Source: Achromobacter animicus (GTDB taxonomy: Bacteria > Pseudomonadota > Gammaproteobacteria > Burkholderiales > Burkholderiaceae_B). Taken from it: DNA of 64,000 bases. The stretch covers positions 806,001-870,000 of the forward strand of contig NZ_CADIJM010000002.1 of assembly GCF_902859585.1 (NCBI RefSeq). The letters run 5' to 3'. The notes under the pieces are model-generated. The model ran no database searches, was not told the DNA's origin, and saw only the letters and a list, made by a program, of their open reading frames with translations. The position numbers were made by a program, and so were the translations under genes. Below are positions 16,634-26,118 of the stretch, piece by piece (positions within the stretch are counted from its first letter, which is position 1; every line of letters starts with the position of its first letter).

Positions 16634-18286
16634 ATGAAGCCCACCAAAGAACCTGCCCTTTCCAGCATGCCGGACGCGCGGTCGCAACCCCTGATGCGGC
16701 GGCGCCTGCTGGCCGCGCTGGTCGGCGCGGGGCTCTGCGGCGGGCACGCTGGCGCCGTGCTCGCGGCGGGTGCGAATGCGCGGGGGCTGAACAACCGGAA
16801 CATGATGGACGAGGAGCCGGCCCGCTCGGGCGCGCCGGCACCCCAGCCGACCACGCCTGCGCCAGCGCCGGACGACGGGCCTTCCGCAGCTGCGAAGGAT
16901 TCCAAGGCAGCATCGGATGCCAAGGCGCAAGCTGACCTTCAAGCCGACCTCCAAGCCGACTCCCAAGCCACGCCCGCCAAGCGCCGCTACGCGCTGGTGA
17001 TCGGCAACGCGCGCTACGCCGTTCCCGCAAACGCGCTGGTCAACCCGGTCAACGACGCCCGCCTCATCGCCGACTCACTGCGCCAGCGCCAGGTCGATGT
17101 GACCCTGCTCACGGACCTGACCACGGCGCAGATGGAAGCCGCCGTCGACGATTTCGCCCTTCGGGCCGCCGGCGGGGACCTGGCGCTGATGTACTTCGCC
17201 GGACATGCTGTCGCGGTGGACGACGTGAACTATCTGTTCGGCGTGGACCTGCCGCTGCCGCTGGGCGAGGTGCGCATCCGCACGGCCCAGCAAAGCTCGT
17301 TGAGCCTCAAGCGCGTGTCGCAAGCGCTGCGGCGTGCCAATGTCCGCGCGCGCCTGATGGTGCTGGACGCCTGCCGCACCAACCTGACGCGCGGCACCCC
17401 CGGCGCGGGACTGGTGCATGCCGTTCCCGCGGGCGGTGAACTTATCGCCTTCTCCACACAGCCCGGCGCCACGGCCGAAGACGGCTTTGGCAACGACGGC
17501 CCCCGCCACAGCCCCTACGCGTACTACTTCGCGCAAGGGCTGCGCGCGCTGCCCGGTTCCGCGCCGGTGGAGACCTTCTTCAAGCAACTGACCGCCGACG
17601 TGCAGGTGGCCACCGCCTACCGGCAGATTCCGCACTACGCCAGCAGCCTGGTCGGCACCGTTACGTTCACCACGCTGGCGGACGGACAGACGCCCGCGAC
17701 GCCGGGGGCGTCCGGCGGTCAGACGGCGCAGGGCCGAGGCCCGTCCCCCACGCTGGGCCGCGATCTGATCAAAGCCCGCATGAGCGCCTGGGAATACGAA
17801 ATCGAACGCGGCGCGCAGTATGTGGACGAGCCCCGGCTGGCGTCGTTGCAGGCGCGCGCCAAGGCGGGCGACGTGGTCGCCATGACCACTTTGGGGCTGA
17901 TCGCCGAAAAGGGCGCGCACGTGCAACAGAACTACCCCGTCGCCGCCCGCTGGTATCAACGCGCCGCGGATCAAGGCTTCGCGCCCGCGCAGACCTATCT
18001 GGGCGAGCTGACCGGCATGGGCCGGGGCGTACCCAAGAACTACGCCGTGGCCGAACGCCTGTTTCGCGATGCGGCCGAGGCGGGACATCGGCGCGCGGCG
18101 ATGGACCTGCTGGACGTGCGCGCGCGCATGGGCGAACCGATCGACCCGCGCGAGTGGGCCAAGGTGCTGCAGGACGCCGCCCTTAATCCGGTCGGTTTTC
18201 CGATGCCCGGCATGGCGCCCATTCAGGGCCTGCCGGACAACCCGTGGCTGCGCGCGCTGGGTGTGCGCCCGCCCGGCCAGCCCTGA
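16634..18286 (+). CDS. Caspase-family (C14) protease with C-terminal Sel1 repeats, exported
   Basis: A 550-residue protein. An arginine-rich export signal (MRRRLLAALVGAGLCGG, from residue 21) is followed by a Pro/Ala-rich linker. A caspase-like p20 domain runs from about 116 to 345, with catalytic His191 (MYFAGHAV) and Cys247 (VLDACRTN). Two Sel1-type repeats lie near residues 410-485 (GDVVAMTTLGLIAEKGAHVQ; YLGELTGMGRGVPKNYAVAE). Bacterial orthocaspases cut after Arg or Lys and often act in stress or conflict responses. The gene closes the run of membrane protein, sigma and anti-sigma. The start could be 16634 or a downstream Met. Confidence 0.85.
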   Translation: MKPTKEPALSSMPDARSQPLMRRRLLAALVGAGLCGGHAGAVLAAGANARGLNNRNMMDEEPARSGAPAPQPTTPAPAPDDGPSAAAKDSKAASDAKAQADLQADLQADSQATPAKRRYALVIGNARYAVPANALVNPVNDARLIADSLRQRQVDVTLLTDLTTAQMEAAVDDFALRAAGGDLALMYFAGHAVAVDDVNYLFGVDLPLPLGEVRIRTAQQSSLSLKRVSQALRRANVRARLMVLDACRTNLTRGTPGAGLVHAVPAGGELIAFSTQPGATAEDGFGNDGPRHSPYAYYFAQGLRALPGSAPVETFFKQLTADVQVATAYRQIPHYASSLVGTVTFTTLADGQTPATPGASGGQTAQGRGPSPTLGRDLIKARMSAWEYEIERGAQYVDEPRLASLQARAKAGDVVAMTTLGLIAEKGAHVQQNYPVAARWYQRAADQGFAPAQTYLGELTGMGRGVPKNYAVAERLFRDAAEAGHRRAAMDLLDVRARMGEPIDPREWAKVLQDAALNPVGFPMPGMAPIQGLPDNPWLRALGVRPPGQP

Positions 18287-18322
18287 AGCCGGTGGCGGCG
18301 CGCTTATGACGTCGCAGGCGCG

Positions 18323-18709
18323 TCAGGCAGGACGGTGATACACCGCCTCGACGTTGTAGCCGTCGGGATCCAGGATGAAGGCGCCGTAGTAGTTCGGATG
18401 ATATTTCGGGCGTAACCCCGGCGCGCCGTTGTCGCGCCCGCCGGCCGCCAGCGCCGCGCGATGAAAGGCGTCGACCTCGTCACGGCTGCGCGCGCGGAAC
18501 GCCACATGCACGCGCGGCGTGCTGGGCGTGCCCTGGTGAATCCAGAACTCGCCGCCGGGATCGCCCGCGTCGTCGGGCTCGCCAACGCCAAAACCCATGC
18601 CCGTCGGGAGCGCCTTGCGCGGCACATACCCCACCGCCGCGAGCGCGCTCAGGTAGAAAGCCCGGCTGCGCGCGAAGTCGCTGACGTGAATCTCGATGTG
18701 GTCCAACAT
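18323..18709 (-). CDS. VOC family (glyoxalase/bleomycin-resistance fold) protein
   Basis: A 128-residue vicinal-oxygen-chelate protein. It shows the paired beta-alpha-beta-beta-beta modules starting MLDHIEIHVSDFARSRAFYL and ending AFILDPDGYNVEAVYH, with metal-ligand His/Glu positions conserved at HIEIHV and NVEAV. The family includes dioxygenases, lyases and antibiotic-binding proteins; the exact role is not visible. Start at 18709 is supported by GAGGAGCAGCGT upstream; a longer frame to 18793 has no such support. Confidence 0.88.
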   Translation of the reverse strand: MLDHIEIHVSDFARSRAFYLSALAAVGYVPRKALPTGMGFGVGEPDDAGDPGGEFWIHQGTPSTPRVHVAFRARSRDEVDAFHRAALAAGGRDNGAPGLRPKYHPNYYGAFILDPDGYNVEAVYHRPA

Positions 18710-18892
18710 ACGCTGCTCCTCGAAAAGGCGGCCGCGTGGGCCGGAGAGGTCAGCATAGGTGAGGGGGCGGGGCGGGATGGCTTCGATTTGCAACGTGGGG
18801 ATACGCGCTCTGGCATTGCGAATTCACGCTGGTGCCTGGTGAACGCGCAGGCGGCTTGCAGCGATCCTGCGCGCGGTGTCACCGCCTACCGA

Positions 18893-20689
18893 TCAGAAAC
18901 TCTCCCAATCATCATTCGACTGCGCGGGCTTGCTGTCGCCCGGCACGCGCAGCGGCGCTTTCACTTGCGGCGCGGGCTTGGCGTCGGCGCGGCGAGTGTC
19001 CGCCGGCTTGCCAGCGGCCGCACGTGAAGATGCCGGCTTGGCCAAGACGCGCTGCGGCTTTGCAGGCTGGCTAACTACAGGCTGCACCTCCCGCACCTGA
19101 GCAACCTGCGGCTGCGCTACAAAACGCGGCGCATCATCCTCGGCAAGACGGAACACACTGACCAACTTCACCAGCGTCGCCGCCTGCGAATTCAAGCTAT
19201 GCGCAGCGGCGGCCGATTCTTCCACCAGGGCGGCGTTCTGCTGCGTCGTCTGGTCGAGCTGGTTGATGGCATCGCCCACTTGCGAGATGCCTTGTCCCTG
19301 CTCGTGCGCGGCGGCGCCGATCTCGGCGATCAGGTCGGCAACGCGGCGCACCTGCGTCACGATGTCGTTCATGGTGCTGCCGGCTTCGCCGACCAGGTTC
19401 GAGCCGGCTTCAACGTTGCCGACGCTGTCGCTGATCAGCTGCTTGATTTCCTTGGCGGCGCTGGCGCTGCGTTGGGCCAGGGCGCGCACTTCGCTCGCCA
19501 CGACCGCAAAGCCGCGGCCTTGTTCGCCCGCGCGGGCCGCTTCAACGGCGGCGTTCAGCGCGAGGATGTTGGTCTGGAATGCAATGGAGTCGATGACGGC
19601 GATGATGTCGACGATCTTGCGCGAGCTGGCGGAGATGGCGTCCATGGTGCTGACCACGTTGCCGACCACTTCGCCGCCGCGCGCAGCGGCTTCGCTGGCC
19701 GAGCCGGCCAAACTGCTGGCCATTTGCACGGATTCCAGGTTCTGCTTCACCGCGGCATTCATCTCTTCCATCGAGGCCGCGGTCTCTTCGACGTTGGCGG
19801 CCTGTTCCTCGGTGCGCTGGCTGAGGTCGGCGTTGCCGGACGAGATCTGCGTGGCGCCCGTGGCGATGGATTCGCTGGACTGGCGCACCTGGCTCACCAG
19901 TTGCGCCAGGTTGGCGCGCATGGCGTCCATGTTGGCCAGCACGCTAGTCTGGTCGCCTTCGCGGCGTTGCACGCGCACGGCCAGGTTGCCCTTGGCGACT
20001 TCCTGGGCGATCTGCGCGGCGTAGGCCGGCTCGCCGCCCAGACGGCGCATGACTGAGCGCACCAGACCCAGACCCAGGATGCTGCCGATCAACGCGCACA
20101 GCACGATCAGCGCGGTCAGCGTCCAGAACGTGCGTTCGACTGCGGCGGCGGCGTCTTCGGTGTCGAGGCGGGCCAGTTCTTCCTGGCGCTTGGCGGCTTC
20201 CATCAGGATGTTGCGCGCGGCGACATGCAGCGCGGCCGAGTCCTTGTGCAGGACGGTCATCGCGGTCGGATCGTTGCGGTCGGCAAGGCCCTTCACGTCG
20301 TTGACGGCCGCCTTGTAACGGGTCCAGGTGTCGGCCAGCTTGCCGCCGAGGTCGCGCAGGGCGGGGTCCTGCTCCTGCTGCAGACGGTCACGCGCCTGCA
20401 ACACGGATTTTTCGGATTCTTCGTTCAGGCGCAGTTCGTTCTGGCGGCCTTGCGGATCGGTGTTCCAGATGTAGACATACATGCGCCGGAAATGCGTGGC
20501 GCCTTGGCGGGCGGCGTCGACGACGACGCGCAGCGGCATGACGGTTTCCGTGTACATGGCGCGCTGCTTCTGGCTGATGCTCCAGAGCTGCTGCATGGCG
20601 ATGGCGCCAACGGCCACCAGCATCACGATGAAGAACAGCACCAGTGCGGTGAGGCTGCTCCGAAGAGAGAGATTTCTGAGTTTGGACAT
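18893..20689 (-). CDS. Methyl-accepting chemotaxis protein with CheR-docking pentapeptide
   Basis: A 598-residue transmembrane chemoreceptor. Helix 1 ([20 protein letters not shown]) is followed by a four-helix periplasmic sensor of about 150 residues, helix 2 ([20 protein letters not shown]), a HAMP segment, and the signalling hairpin with its tip around [21 protein letters not shown] Pro/Lys-rich linker leads to the C-terminal DDWESF, matching the xWxxF tether that recruits CheR and CheB. The ligand is unknown. ATG 20689 starts [12 protein letters not shown]; an upstream GTG at 20698 would add three residues. It stands alone, without cheA or cheW. Confidence 0.93.
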   Translation of the reverse strand: MSKLRNLSLRSSLTALVLFFIVMLVAVGAIAMQQLWSISQKQRAMYTETVMPLRVVVDAARQGATHFRRMYVYIWNTDPQGRQNELRLNEESEKSVLQARDRLQQEQDPALRDLGGKLADTWTRYKAAVNDVKGLADRNDPTAMTVLHKDSAALHVAARNILMEAAKRQEELARLDTEDAAAAVERTFWTLTALIVLCALIGSILGLGLVRSVMRRLGGEPAYAAQIAQEVAKGNLAVRVQRREGDQTSVLANMDAMRANLAQLVSQVRQSSESIATGATQISSGNADLSQRTEEQAANVEETAASMEEMNAAVKQNLESVQMASSLAGSASEAAARGGEVVGNVVSTMDAISASSRKIVDIIAVIDSIAFQTNILALNAAVEAARAGEQGRGFAVVASEVRALAQRSASAAKEIKQLISDSVGNVEAGSNLVGEAGSTMNDIVTQVRRVADLIAEIGAAAHEQGQGISQVGDAINQLDQTTQQNAALVEESAAAAHSLNSQAATLVKLVSVFRLAEDDAPRFVAQPQVAQVREVQPVVSQPAKPQRVLAKPASSRAAAGKPADTRRADAKPAPQVKAPLRVPGDSKPAQSNDDWESF

Positions 20690-20855
20690 GATGGGCACGC
20701 GACGGGGGCGCGGAATGCGCCCTCTACCCGGGCACTACAGCACATCATGTTGCGGCGCAATACGGGGAATTGCAGGGGAAAAACGCGAGTTGAGCGCTGT
20801 CTGCGGGTTGCTGTTCCGATATGCGGGAATTGAGCGCATCGCGATGCTCCTGCCG

Positions 20856-20872
20856 GTTCCACTATCTGAGAT
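20856..20872. promoter_or_regulatory. IclR-type operator candidate, site 1
   Basis: GTTCCA-CTATC-TGAGAT, one copy of a dyad (consensus GTTCCA-N5-TGRGAC) found five times between 20.8 and 29.3 kb. It lies 115 bp upstream of the UxuA-like start. Confidence 0.55.
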
Positions 20873-20987
20873 TTCTACGGGAGCCGGACGGTTTTGGTCT
20901 GTTCCAGCGCCTTGCCTGCGCCGTGCCGGACAACCCAGAATGGACACGTGTTCACCCGTTCAAGCATCGACCGACCTTGGAGTCCTC

Positions 20988-22073
20988 ATGTACATCAGCG
21001 AGCAACTGCTCAACCCGGACGAACGCCGGCTGCGCCTGTCAACGCAACTGGGGGTGCAAAGCGTCGTTCTCGATAACCGCGGCACGGAGCTGGTCTCGGC
21101 GGAAAATGGCGTCGGCGCTTGGGATGCTGTGAAGCTGGGCGAGTATCGGAAATGGGTCGAAGGATTCGGACTGAAGCTGGATGTCTTTGCGTTGGATGTC
21201 GGCTCCATTCTTCTTGATTCCCTGGTCGACCTGGACAGCGCGCGGCGTCAACGGAATACGTTGGCCGACAACATCCAGAAGGCCGCAGATGCGGGCATCA
21301 GCTGCCTCAAGTACAACGTGCAAATGGTAGGCATAACGCGCACCGGGTTGAAGCCCGGGCGCGGCGGCGCAATGAATTCAGGCTTCACGTACGCGGAATA
21401 CTCGTCTGAAGACGATTGCAAGCACTCGTACTGGGGGGTGGGCTATCCAGGACACCAGGAAGAGGGCGGATCTGCGTCGGTGATGTTGTGCGGCCAAAAG
21501 ATGGCGCGTGACGTTCCTCCTGTGACCGAGCAAGCGGGTTGGGATGCCATCGAGTTCCTTGTCGAAGGATTGGTGCAAGCTGCCGACAAGGCCGGTGTCA
21601 GGCTGGCATGCCATCCGCACGATCCGGCATATCCGATTGGCGGGCTCAACGGAATCGAGCATGTAGTGGGTTCGGTTGACGGGCTGCGGCGGTTTCTGGC
21701 GTTGTCTTCAAGCCGGAACCACGGGCTCAACTTCTGCCAGGGGACGGTCGCAGAGATGTTTGCGCGGCCGGCTGAGCACATGATCTCCGTCATTGAGGAG
21801 TTCGCGGCGACCGGGCGGATCTTCATGGTGCATTTCAGGAACATCCGCGGCGGTTATCTCGATTTTCAGGAAGTATTTCCGGACGAGGGCGACGTGGATA
21901 TGCTCGAGGCCATCAGGGCGTATCAGCGGGGCGGGTATTCGGGACCGCTATGCCCGGATCATGTGCCGGTTTCCGAGATCGACGAAGGGCGCGAGCGCTT
22001 CATGGCGTTCGCGCTTGGCTATACGCGTGGGCTATTGCAGGCGGCCGGCGTGTGGTCGGCGCCGGGGCGTTGA
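20988..22073 (+). CDS. Mannonate dehydratase family protein (UxuA-like)
   Basis: A 361-residue TIM-barrel protein resembling UxuA, which dehydrates D-mannonate to 2-keto-3-deoxygluconate. Metal-site motifs are present in order: CHPHDPAYP, GLNFCQGT and MVHFRNIRGG. It is somewhat shorter than E. coli UxuA (394). Start ATG 20988 follows TTGGAG by 6 bp; an open frame extends upstream to 20481 across the chemoreceptor start and is discarded. It lies 6 bp before the IlvD/Edd-type dehydratase gene, so both form an operon for sugar acids. The exact acid is uncertain. Confidence 0.85.
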   Translation: MYISEQLLNPDERRLRLSTQLGVQSVVLDNRGTELVSAENGVGAWDAVKLGEYRKWVEGFGLKLDVFALDVGSILLDSLVDLDSARRQRNTLADNIQKAADAGISCLKYNVQMVGITRTGLKPGRGGAMNSGFTYAEYSSEDDCKHSYWGVGYPGHQEEGGSASVMLCGQKMARDVPPVTEQAGWDAIEFLVEGLVQAADKAGVRLACHPHDPAYPIGGLNGIEHVVGSVDGLRRFLALSSSRNHGLNFCQGTVAEMFARPAEHMISVIEEFAATGRIFMVHFRNIRGGYLDFQEVFPDEGDVDMLEAIRAYQRGGYSGPLCPDHVPVSEIDEGRERFMAFALGYTRGLLQAAGVWSAPGR

Positions 22074-22079
22074 ACGGCG

Positions 22080-23813
22080 ATGACGGACACGATCAAGCTG
22101 CGTAGCCAGCGGTGGCTGGCGAACGACGATTTCCGGACCGCGAATCACCGCAGCCGGTTCATGCAGATGGGCTTCGAGCGAAAAGATTGGGAAGGCAAGC
22201 CTGTCGTGGCCATCATCAACAGTTGGTCGGAGTTCAATCCCTGCCATTCGCATTTCCGCCAGCGGGTCGAGGACGTCAGGCGCGGGATCTTGCAGGAAGG
22301 AGGTTTTGCGCTGGAGATGCCCTCGATGTCGCTGAACGACGCGCTCGTCAAGCCGTCGGCGCTGCTCTATCGCAACATGATGGCGATGGAGATCGAGGAA
22401 ATGATCCGCTGCTATCCGATTGACGCCGTGGTGCTGATGGGCGGGTGCGACAAGACCACGCCAGCGATGCTGCTTGGCGCGATCAGCGCAGGCGTTCCCG
22501 CGATCTTCCTGCCGGCCGGACCGATGCAACGCGGCCATTTCGGCGGCAGGACACTGGGATCGGGGTCTGATGCCTTCAAGTTCTGGGACGAACACCGCGC
22601 CGGCCGAATTTCCGATGCGCAGTGGGAAGGAATAATTGGCGGCATTGCGCGTGGCCCCGGGACGTGCATGACGATGGGCACTGCAAGCACCATGACCGCA
22701 ATCGTCGAAGCGTTGGGGATGTCGTTGCCAGGCGCCTCCAGCATCCCGGCGGTGGACGCGGCGCACCAACGCCTGGCGGCGCAGACGGGACGACGCATCG
22801 TGGGAATGGTGCTTGAGAACCTGCGTCCGGCCAGGATCCTCACCCGCTGCGCATTTTTGAACGCCATCACGGTCGCGATGGCGATGGGATGTTCGACCAA
22901 CGCCATCATCCACATCATCGCCCTCGCGCGTCGCGCGGGACACGCGGACGTGGGCCTGGAAGACTTCGATCGAGCAAGCCGTCGCGTGCCCGTGGTCGCC
23001 AACATTCGGCCCAATGGTGATAGTGGGTATCTGATGGAGGACTTCTTTTTGGCGGGCGGCTTGCCTGCGTTGATGTCGCGTCTGGGGGCGCTGCTGCATC
23101 TGGACGAAATCTGCGTGACCGGGGAAAGCCTTCGTGTCCACGTGTCGCCGGCGCAGGTGTTGAACGAGGATGTCATTCGTCCGCTGGCGCGACCGGTATA
23201 TGGGGAGGGGGCGTTGGCGGTGCTTCGGGGCAATCTTGCGCCCGATGGATGTGTCATCAAGCCCAGTGCGATGAGTCCGAAGTTCATGAATCACCGAGGT
23301 CCCGCGCTGGTGTTTGACGACTATCCAAGCCTGAAGCGCATGCTGGACGATCCGGATGCGGAGGTGACGGAGGACCACGTGATCCTGCTGCGCAATGCTG
23401 GTCCCAAGGGCGGCCCCGGCATGCCGGAGTGGGGAATGATCCCCCTGCCTTTGAAACTGATCAGGCAGGGCGTGCGCGACATGCTGCGCGTCAGCGACGC
23501 ACGCATGAGCGGAACCAGTTATGGCGCTTGCGTCCTGCACGTCGCACCCGAGGCTTGGGTCGGCGGCCCGTTGGCCTTGGTGCAAACTGGCGACCTCATC
23601 GTGGTTGACGTGCCGGCGCGACGCATACGGCTGGATGTCGAGGACGCCGAGCTGGACCGCAGGCGGGCTGCGTGGGTTGCGCCACCCGCTCGCTTCGGCA
23701 GAGGCTATGGCCGGATGTTTGCCGAGCACATCTTGCAGGCTGACCAAGGCTGCGACATGGACTTTCTATTGACGCAGACTGGGGCGTCCGCAGGCGAACC
23801 AGACATTTTCTGA
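22080..23813 (+). CDS. IlvD/Edd family dehydratase (sugar-acid type)
   Basis: A 577-residue iron-sulfur dehydratase. Cluster cysteines are C55 (FNPCHSH), C123 (GGCDKT) and C196 (PGTCMTM). The C-terminal domain has the family marks KGGPGMPEWG and RMSGTSYGACVLHVAPEA. The HVAPEA ending of that block is shared with pentonate and hexonate dehydratases (xylonate, arabinonate) as well as IlvD. Context next to a UxuA-like gene and far from branched-chain genes points to sugar-acid dehydration rather than valine synthesis. It is 6 bp after the previous gene. Confidence 0.9.
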   Translation: MTDTIKLRSQRWLANDDFRTANHRSRFMQMGFERKDWEGKPVVAIINSWSEFNPCHSHFRQRVEDVRRGILQEGGFALEMPSMSLNDALVKPSALLYRNMMAMEIEEMIRCYPIDAVVLMGGCDKTTPAMLLGAISAGVPAIFLPAGPMQRGHFGGRTLGSGSDAFKFWDEHRAGRISDAQWEGIIGGIARGPGTCMTMGTASTMTAIVEALGMSLPGASSIPAVDAAHQRLAAQTGRRIVGMVLENLRPARILTRCAFLNAITVAMAMGCSTNAIIHIIALARRAGHADVGLEDFDRASRRVPVVANIRPNGDSGYLMEDFFLAGGLPALMSRLGALLHLDEICVTGESLRVHVSPAQVLNEDVIRPLARPVYGEGALAVLRGNLAPDGCVIKPSAMSPKFMNHRGPALVFDDYPSLKRMLDDPDAEVTEDHVILLRNAGPKGGPGMPEWGMIPLPLKLIRQGVRDMLRVSDARMSGTSYGACVLHVAPEAWVGGPLALVQTGDLIVVDVPARRIRLDVEDAELDRRRAAWVAPPARFGRGYGRMFAEHILQADQGCDMDFLLTQTGASAGEPDIF

Positions 23814-23827
23814 ATTCCGTTTCATCA

Positions 23828-23844
23828 GTTCCAAAGTCTGAGAC
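23828..23844. promoter_or_regulatory. IclR-type dyad, site 2, inside a larger hairpin
   Basis: GTTCCA-AAGTC-TGAGAC lies between the convergent IlvD/Edd and LacI genes. It is framed by CCGTTTC (23818-23824) and GAAACGG (23845-23851), so the 34-bp block could also form an RNA hairpin. Because no start codon is nearby, an operator role is less certain than for the other copies. Confidence 0.4.
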
Positions 23845-23886
23845 GAAACGGCCCGTTGGCGAAGGCGGGTTATGGCGGGGCTGCCG

Positions 23887-24927
23887 TCACGTGCTTTTCC
23901 TCTCGATGATCTCGAACCCGAGATCCACGCTTTTCGCGTCGATTGTGGCGTTGCCCAGGCGAGCCAGCAACATCCTTCCGGCCTGTTCGCCCATCTCGGC
24001 GCGCCGGATGCGAACGGTGGACAGGGAAGGAAACGCTGCACGGGAGATGGGCAGGTCGCCAAAGCCCATGATGGCCAGGCGGCCTGGAACGCTCATCGCC
24101 TTTTGCGCGCACGCGAACAACACGCCTGCCGCCAGCAGGTCGTTATTGCAGAACACCGCCGAGATGTCGGAGCGGCGTGCCAACATGCGGTCCAGGCAAG
24201 GCCCGGCCGCGTCGATCTGAACCGGCGGGGGGACAAACTCGGCTTCGACATCGGACAGGCCGGCAGCCCGTGCTTCTGCCTGAAAGCCTCGAAGCCGTTG
24301 CCGAGCGCGCGTTTCGTCGGCGCCAAGAAAGGCTAGCGTCCGATGGCCTCGGGAGATGAGGTGACGTGCTGCAGCGCGGCCTGCCTCCACATTCGAGAAA
24401 CCGACTGCCATGTCGATGAGGGTGGATGGACCGGCGCCGGGCAGTCCCCAGGTTTGCACGACCGGAATCCTTGCGCGCTGCAATTTCAGTCGTAAGGCCT
24501 TGGGTTGAGAAAGGCCGGTCAGCACCAGACCGTCCACGCGGCGGCCCAGAAAGGTGTCCACCAGTGCCGCCTCAACGTCCTTGCTGTAGCCGCTTTGGCC
24601 CAACAACAACTGATACCCATCCTTGGATAGCGTCTGCGCCAAGGCGTCCACCGTCTCGGCGAAAACCAGGTTGGAAATCGTCGGCACGATGGCGGCGATG
24701 ATGCGGGACCGATTGGATGCCAGACCGCCAGCCATCAGGTTGGGCACATAGCCCAAATGGTCGATGGCGCTGCGCACGGTGGCCAGCGTGTCGGGCGACA
24801 CCTTGTCGGGTGTGTTCAACGCCCGCGAAACCGTGACCAGGGAGACGCCCGCCTGCCGGGCGACGTCGCTCATTCGTGCATTTCCGGGCGCCTGCGGGAC
24901 TTGATGGGACTTTGAAACGGTGGACAT
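23887..24927 (-). CDS. LacI family transcriptional regulator
   Basis: A 346-residue repressor. An 18-residue N-terminal extension precedes the helix-turn-helix (MSDVARQAGVSLVTVSRALN) and hinge (YVPNLMAGGL), then the ligand-binding core (LAFLGADETRARQRLRGFQ, VFCNNDLLAAGV, IMGFGDLPISRA). It is divergent from the Bug receptor gene. The palindrome at 25031-25044 is its probable operator. It is similar in layout to the LacI at 37821-38822, and each sits divergent from a Bug/aldarate dehydratase set. Confidence 0.94.
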   Translation of the reverse strand: MSTVSKSHQVPQAPGNARMSDVARQAGVSLVTVSRALNTPDKVSPDTLATVRSAIDHLGYVPNLMAGGLASNRSRIIAAIVPTISNLVFAETVDALAQTLSKDGYQLLLGQSGYSKDVEAALVDTFLGRRVDGLVLTGLSQPKALRLKLQRARIPVVQTWGLPGAGPSTLIDMAVGFSNVEAGRAAARHLISRGHRTLAFLGADETRARQRLRGFQAEARAAGLSDVEAEFVPPPVQIDAAGPCLDRMLARRSDISAVFCNNDLLAAGVLFACAQKAMSVPGRLAIMGFGDLPISRAAFPSLSTVRIRRAEMGEQAGRMLLARLGNATIDAKSVDLGFEIIERKST

Positions 24928-24958
24928 GATTCAACGGCGGAAAGAGAAACGCGCGGAA

Positions 24959-24975
24959 ATTCCAAAGTGTGGGAC
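24959..24975. promoter_or_regulatory. IclR-type operator candidate, site 3
   Basis: ATTCCA-AAGTG-TGGGAC in the divergent lacI/Bug promoter region, 32 bp from the lacI start. With its flanking base it matches site 2 at 15 of 18 bases. Confidence 0.5.
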
Positions 24976-25030
24976 GCACGAGCAAATGGAAATGGGGGGT
25001 GGATTGCCAATTCCCGGAAGGCGTTCAAAA

Positions 25031-25044
25031 TGAAAGCGCTTCCA
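25031..25044. promoter_or_regulatory. LacI-type operator candidate
   Basis: TGAAAGCGCTTCCA fits the classical LacI-family pattern TGnAAGCGCTTnCA with a central CG. It lies about 60 bp upstream of the Bug receptor start and 104 bp from the divergent lacI start, so it could regulate both. Confidence 0.65.
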
Positions 25045-25102
25045 TGATTCTATACAGAACAAATCCATAAATGGCGGCTACGACCGCATAGGAGACAACC
25101 AA

Positions 25103-26080
25103 ATGAGCCGTAGATCCCTGCTTGTTGCCTTGGGCTTGGTGGCCAGCCTGGCCGCCCTGCCTGCCGTGGTCCAGGCGCAATCCGACTATCCGTCGCGTCC
25201 CGTCAAGATCGTTGTTCCGTTTCCCGCTGGCGGCACCAGCGACCTGATGGGCCGCCTGATCGCCGATGTGCTGGGACGCGAACTGAAGCAGCCGTTCGTG
25301 GTCGAGAACAAGGGAGGCGCTGGTGGCGCCATCGGCACTGAGCAGGTGGCGAGGGCGCAGCCCGACGGCTATACGTTGCTGCTATCGGGAATTGGCAGCA
25401 ACGCCATTATCCACGGCTTCATGCCCAAGCCGCCGTACGACTCGAACACTGATTTTGTCCACATCTCGCAGTTGGCCGCCGGGCCGAACGTGCTGGTCGT
25501 CAACCCCACTTTTCCCGCGAAGACCCTGCAGGAGTTTGTCGCCTGGGTCAAGGCGAACCCCGGAAAGTTCGACTATGGCCAGGTCAACGCCTCGTCGGGC
25601 CACGTGACCACCGAATACATGAAGCAGGTGGCGGGACTGGACATGGTGGGCATCCCCTACAAGGGTGGCGCTCCCGCGTTGAACGATGTCCTGGCGGGCC
25701 AGATCCCCGGGATGTTCACCAACCAGGATGCGGTGCTGCCGCACGTTCAAGCGGGCAAGTTGCGAGCCTTGGCGGTGACCAGCCTTGAACGCAATCCGCT
25801 CTATCCGGACGTGCCTACCGTCGCCGAGTCCGGATATCCAGGGTTCAGCGCGGTGTCATGGACGGGACTGTCCGCGCCCAAGGGAACGCCCGCTGCCGTC
25901 GTCGCAAAGCTCGAGGCCGCGATGGTCAAGGGCTTCTCGGACCCCGCCGCACGTGCCAAGTTGGAAGCAAGCGGTTTCGTGGTGGTCGCGTCGCGGTCCG
26001 CCGATTACACCCGCTTCGTCAAGGATGAAATTGCTCGTTGGGAACAGGTGGTTCAGAAAGCTGGCATCAAGCTCAACTGA
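25103..26080 (+). CDS. Bug-family (TctC) tripartite tricarboxylate transporter substrate-binding protein
   Basis: Periplasmic receptor of 325 residues. The signal peptide ends ALPAVVQAQS. Conserved marks are IVVPFPAGGTSD, FVVENKGGAGG, QPDGYT and IPYKGGAPALND. Its place directly before an aldarate dehydratase gene and after a LacI operator suggests a sugar diacid such as galactarate or talarate as ligand. There is no tctAB nearby. ATG 25103 has a ribosome binding site (ATAGGAGACA). Confidence 0.93.
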   Translation: MSRRSLLVALGLVASLAALPAVVQAQSDYPSRPVKIVVPFPAGGTSDLMGRLIADVLGRELKQPFVVENKGGAGGAIGTEQVARAQPDGYTLLLSGIGSNAIIHGFMPKPPYDSNTDFVHISQLAAGPNVLVVNPTFPAKTLQEFVAWVKANPGKFDYGQVNASSGHVTTEYMKQVAGLDMVGIPYKGGAPALNDVLAGQIPGMFTNQDAVLPHVQAGKLRALAVTSLERNPLYPDVPTVAESGYPGFSAVSWTGLSAPKGTPAAVVAKLEAAMVKGFSDPAARAKLEASGFVVVASRSADYTRFVKDEIARWEQVVQKAGIKLN

Positions 26081-26118
26081 ATAGCCTTTTTTGTTGATAT
26101 CTATCCGGAATTGTTCAA

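Noticed and set aside
23818-23851. Treating this dyad as a certain promoter operator
   Set aside because: It lies between convergent genes and inside a larger hairpin (CCGTTTC/GAAACGG), so a terminator or structural role is equally possible.
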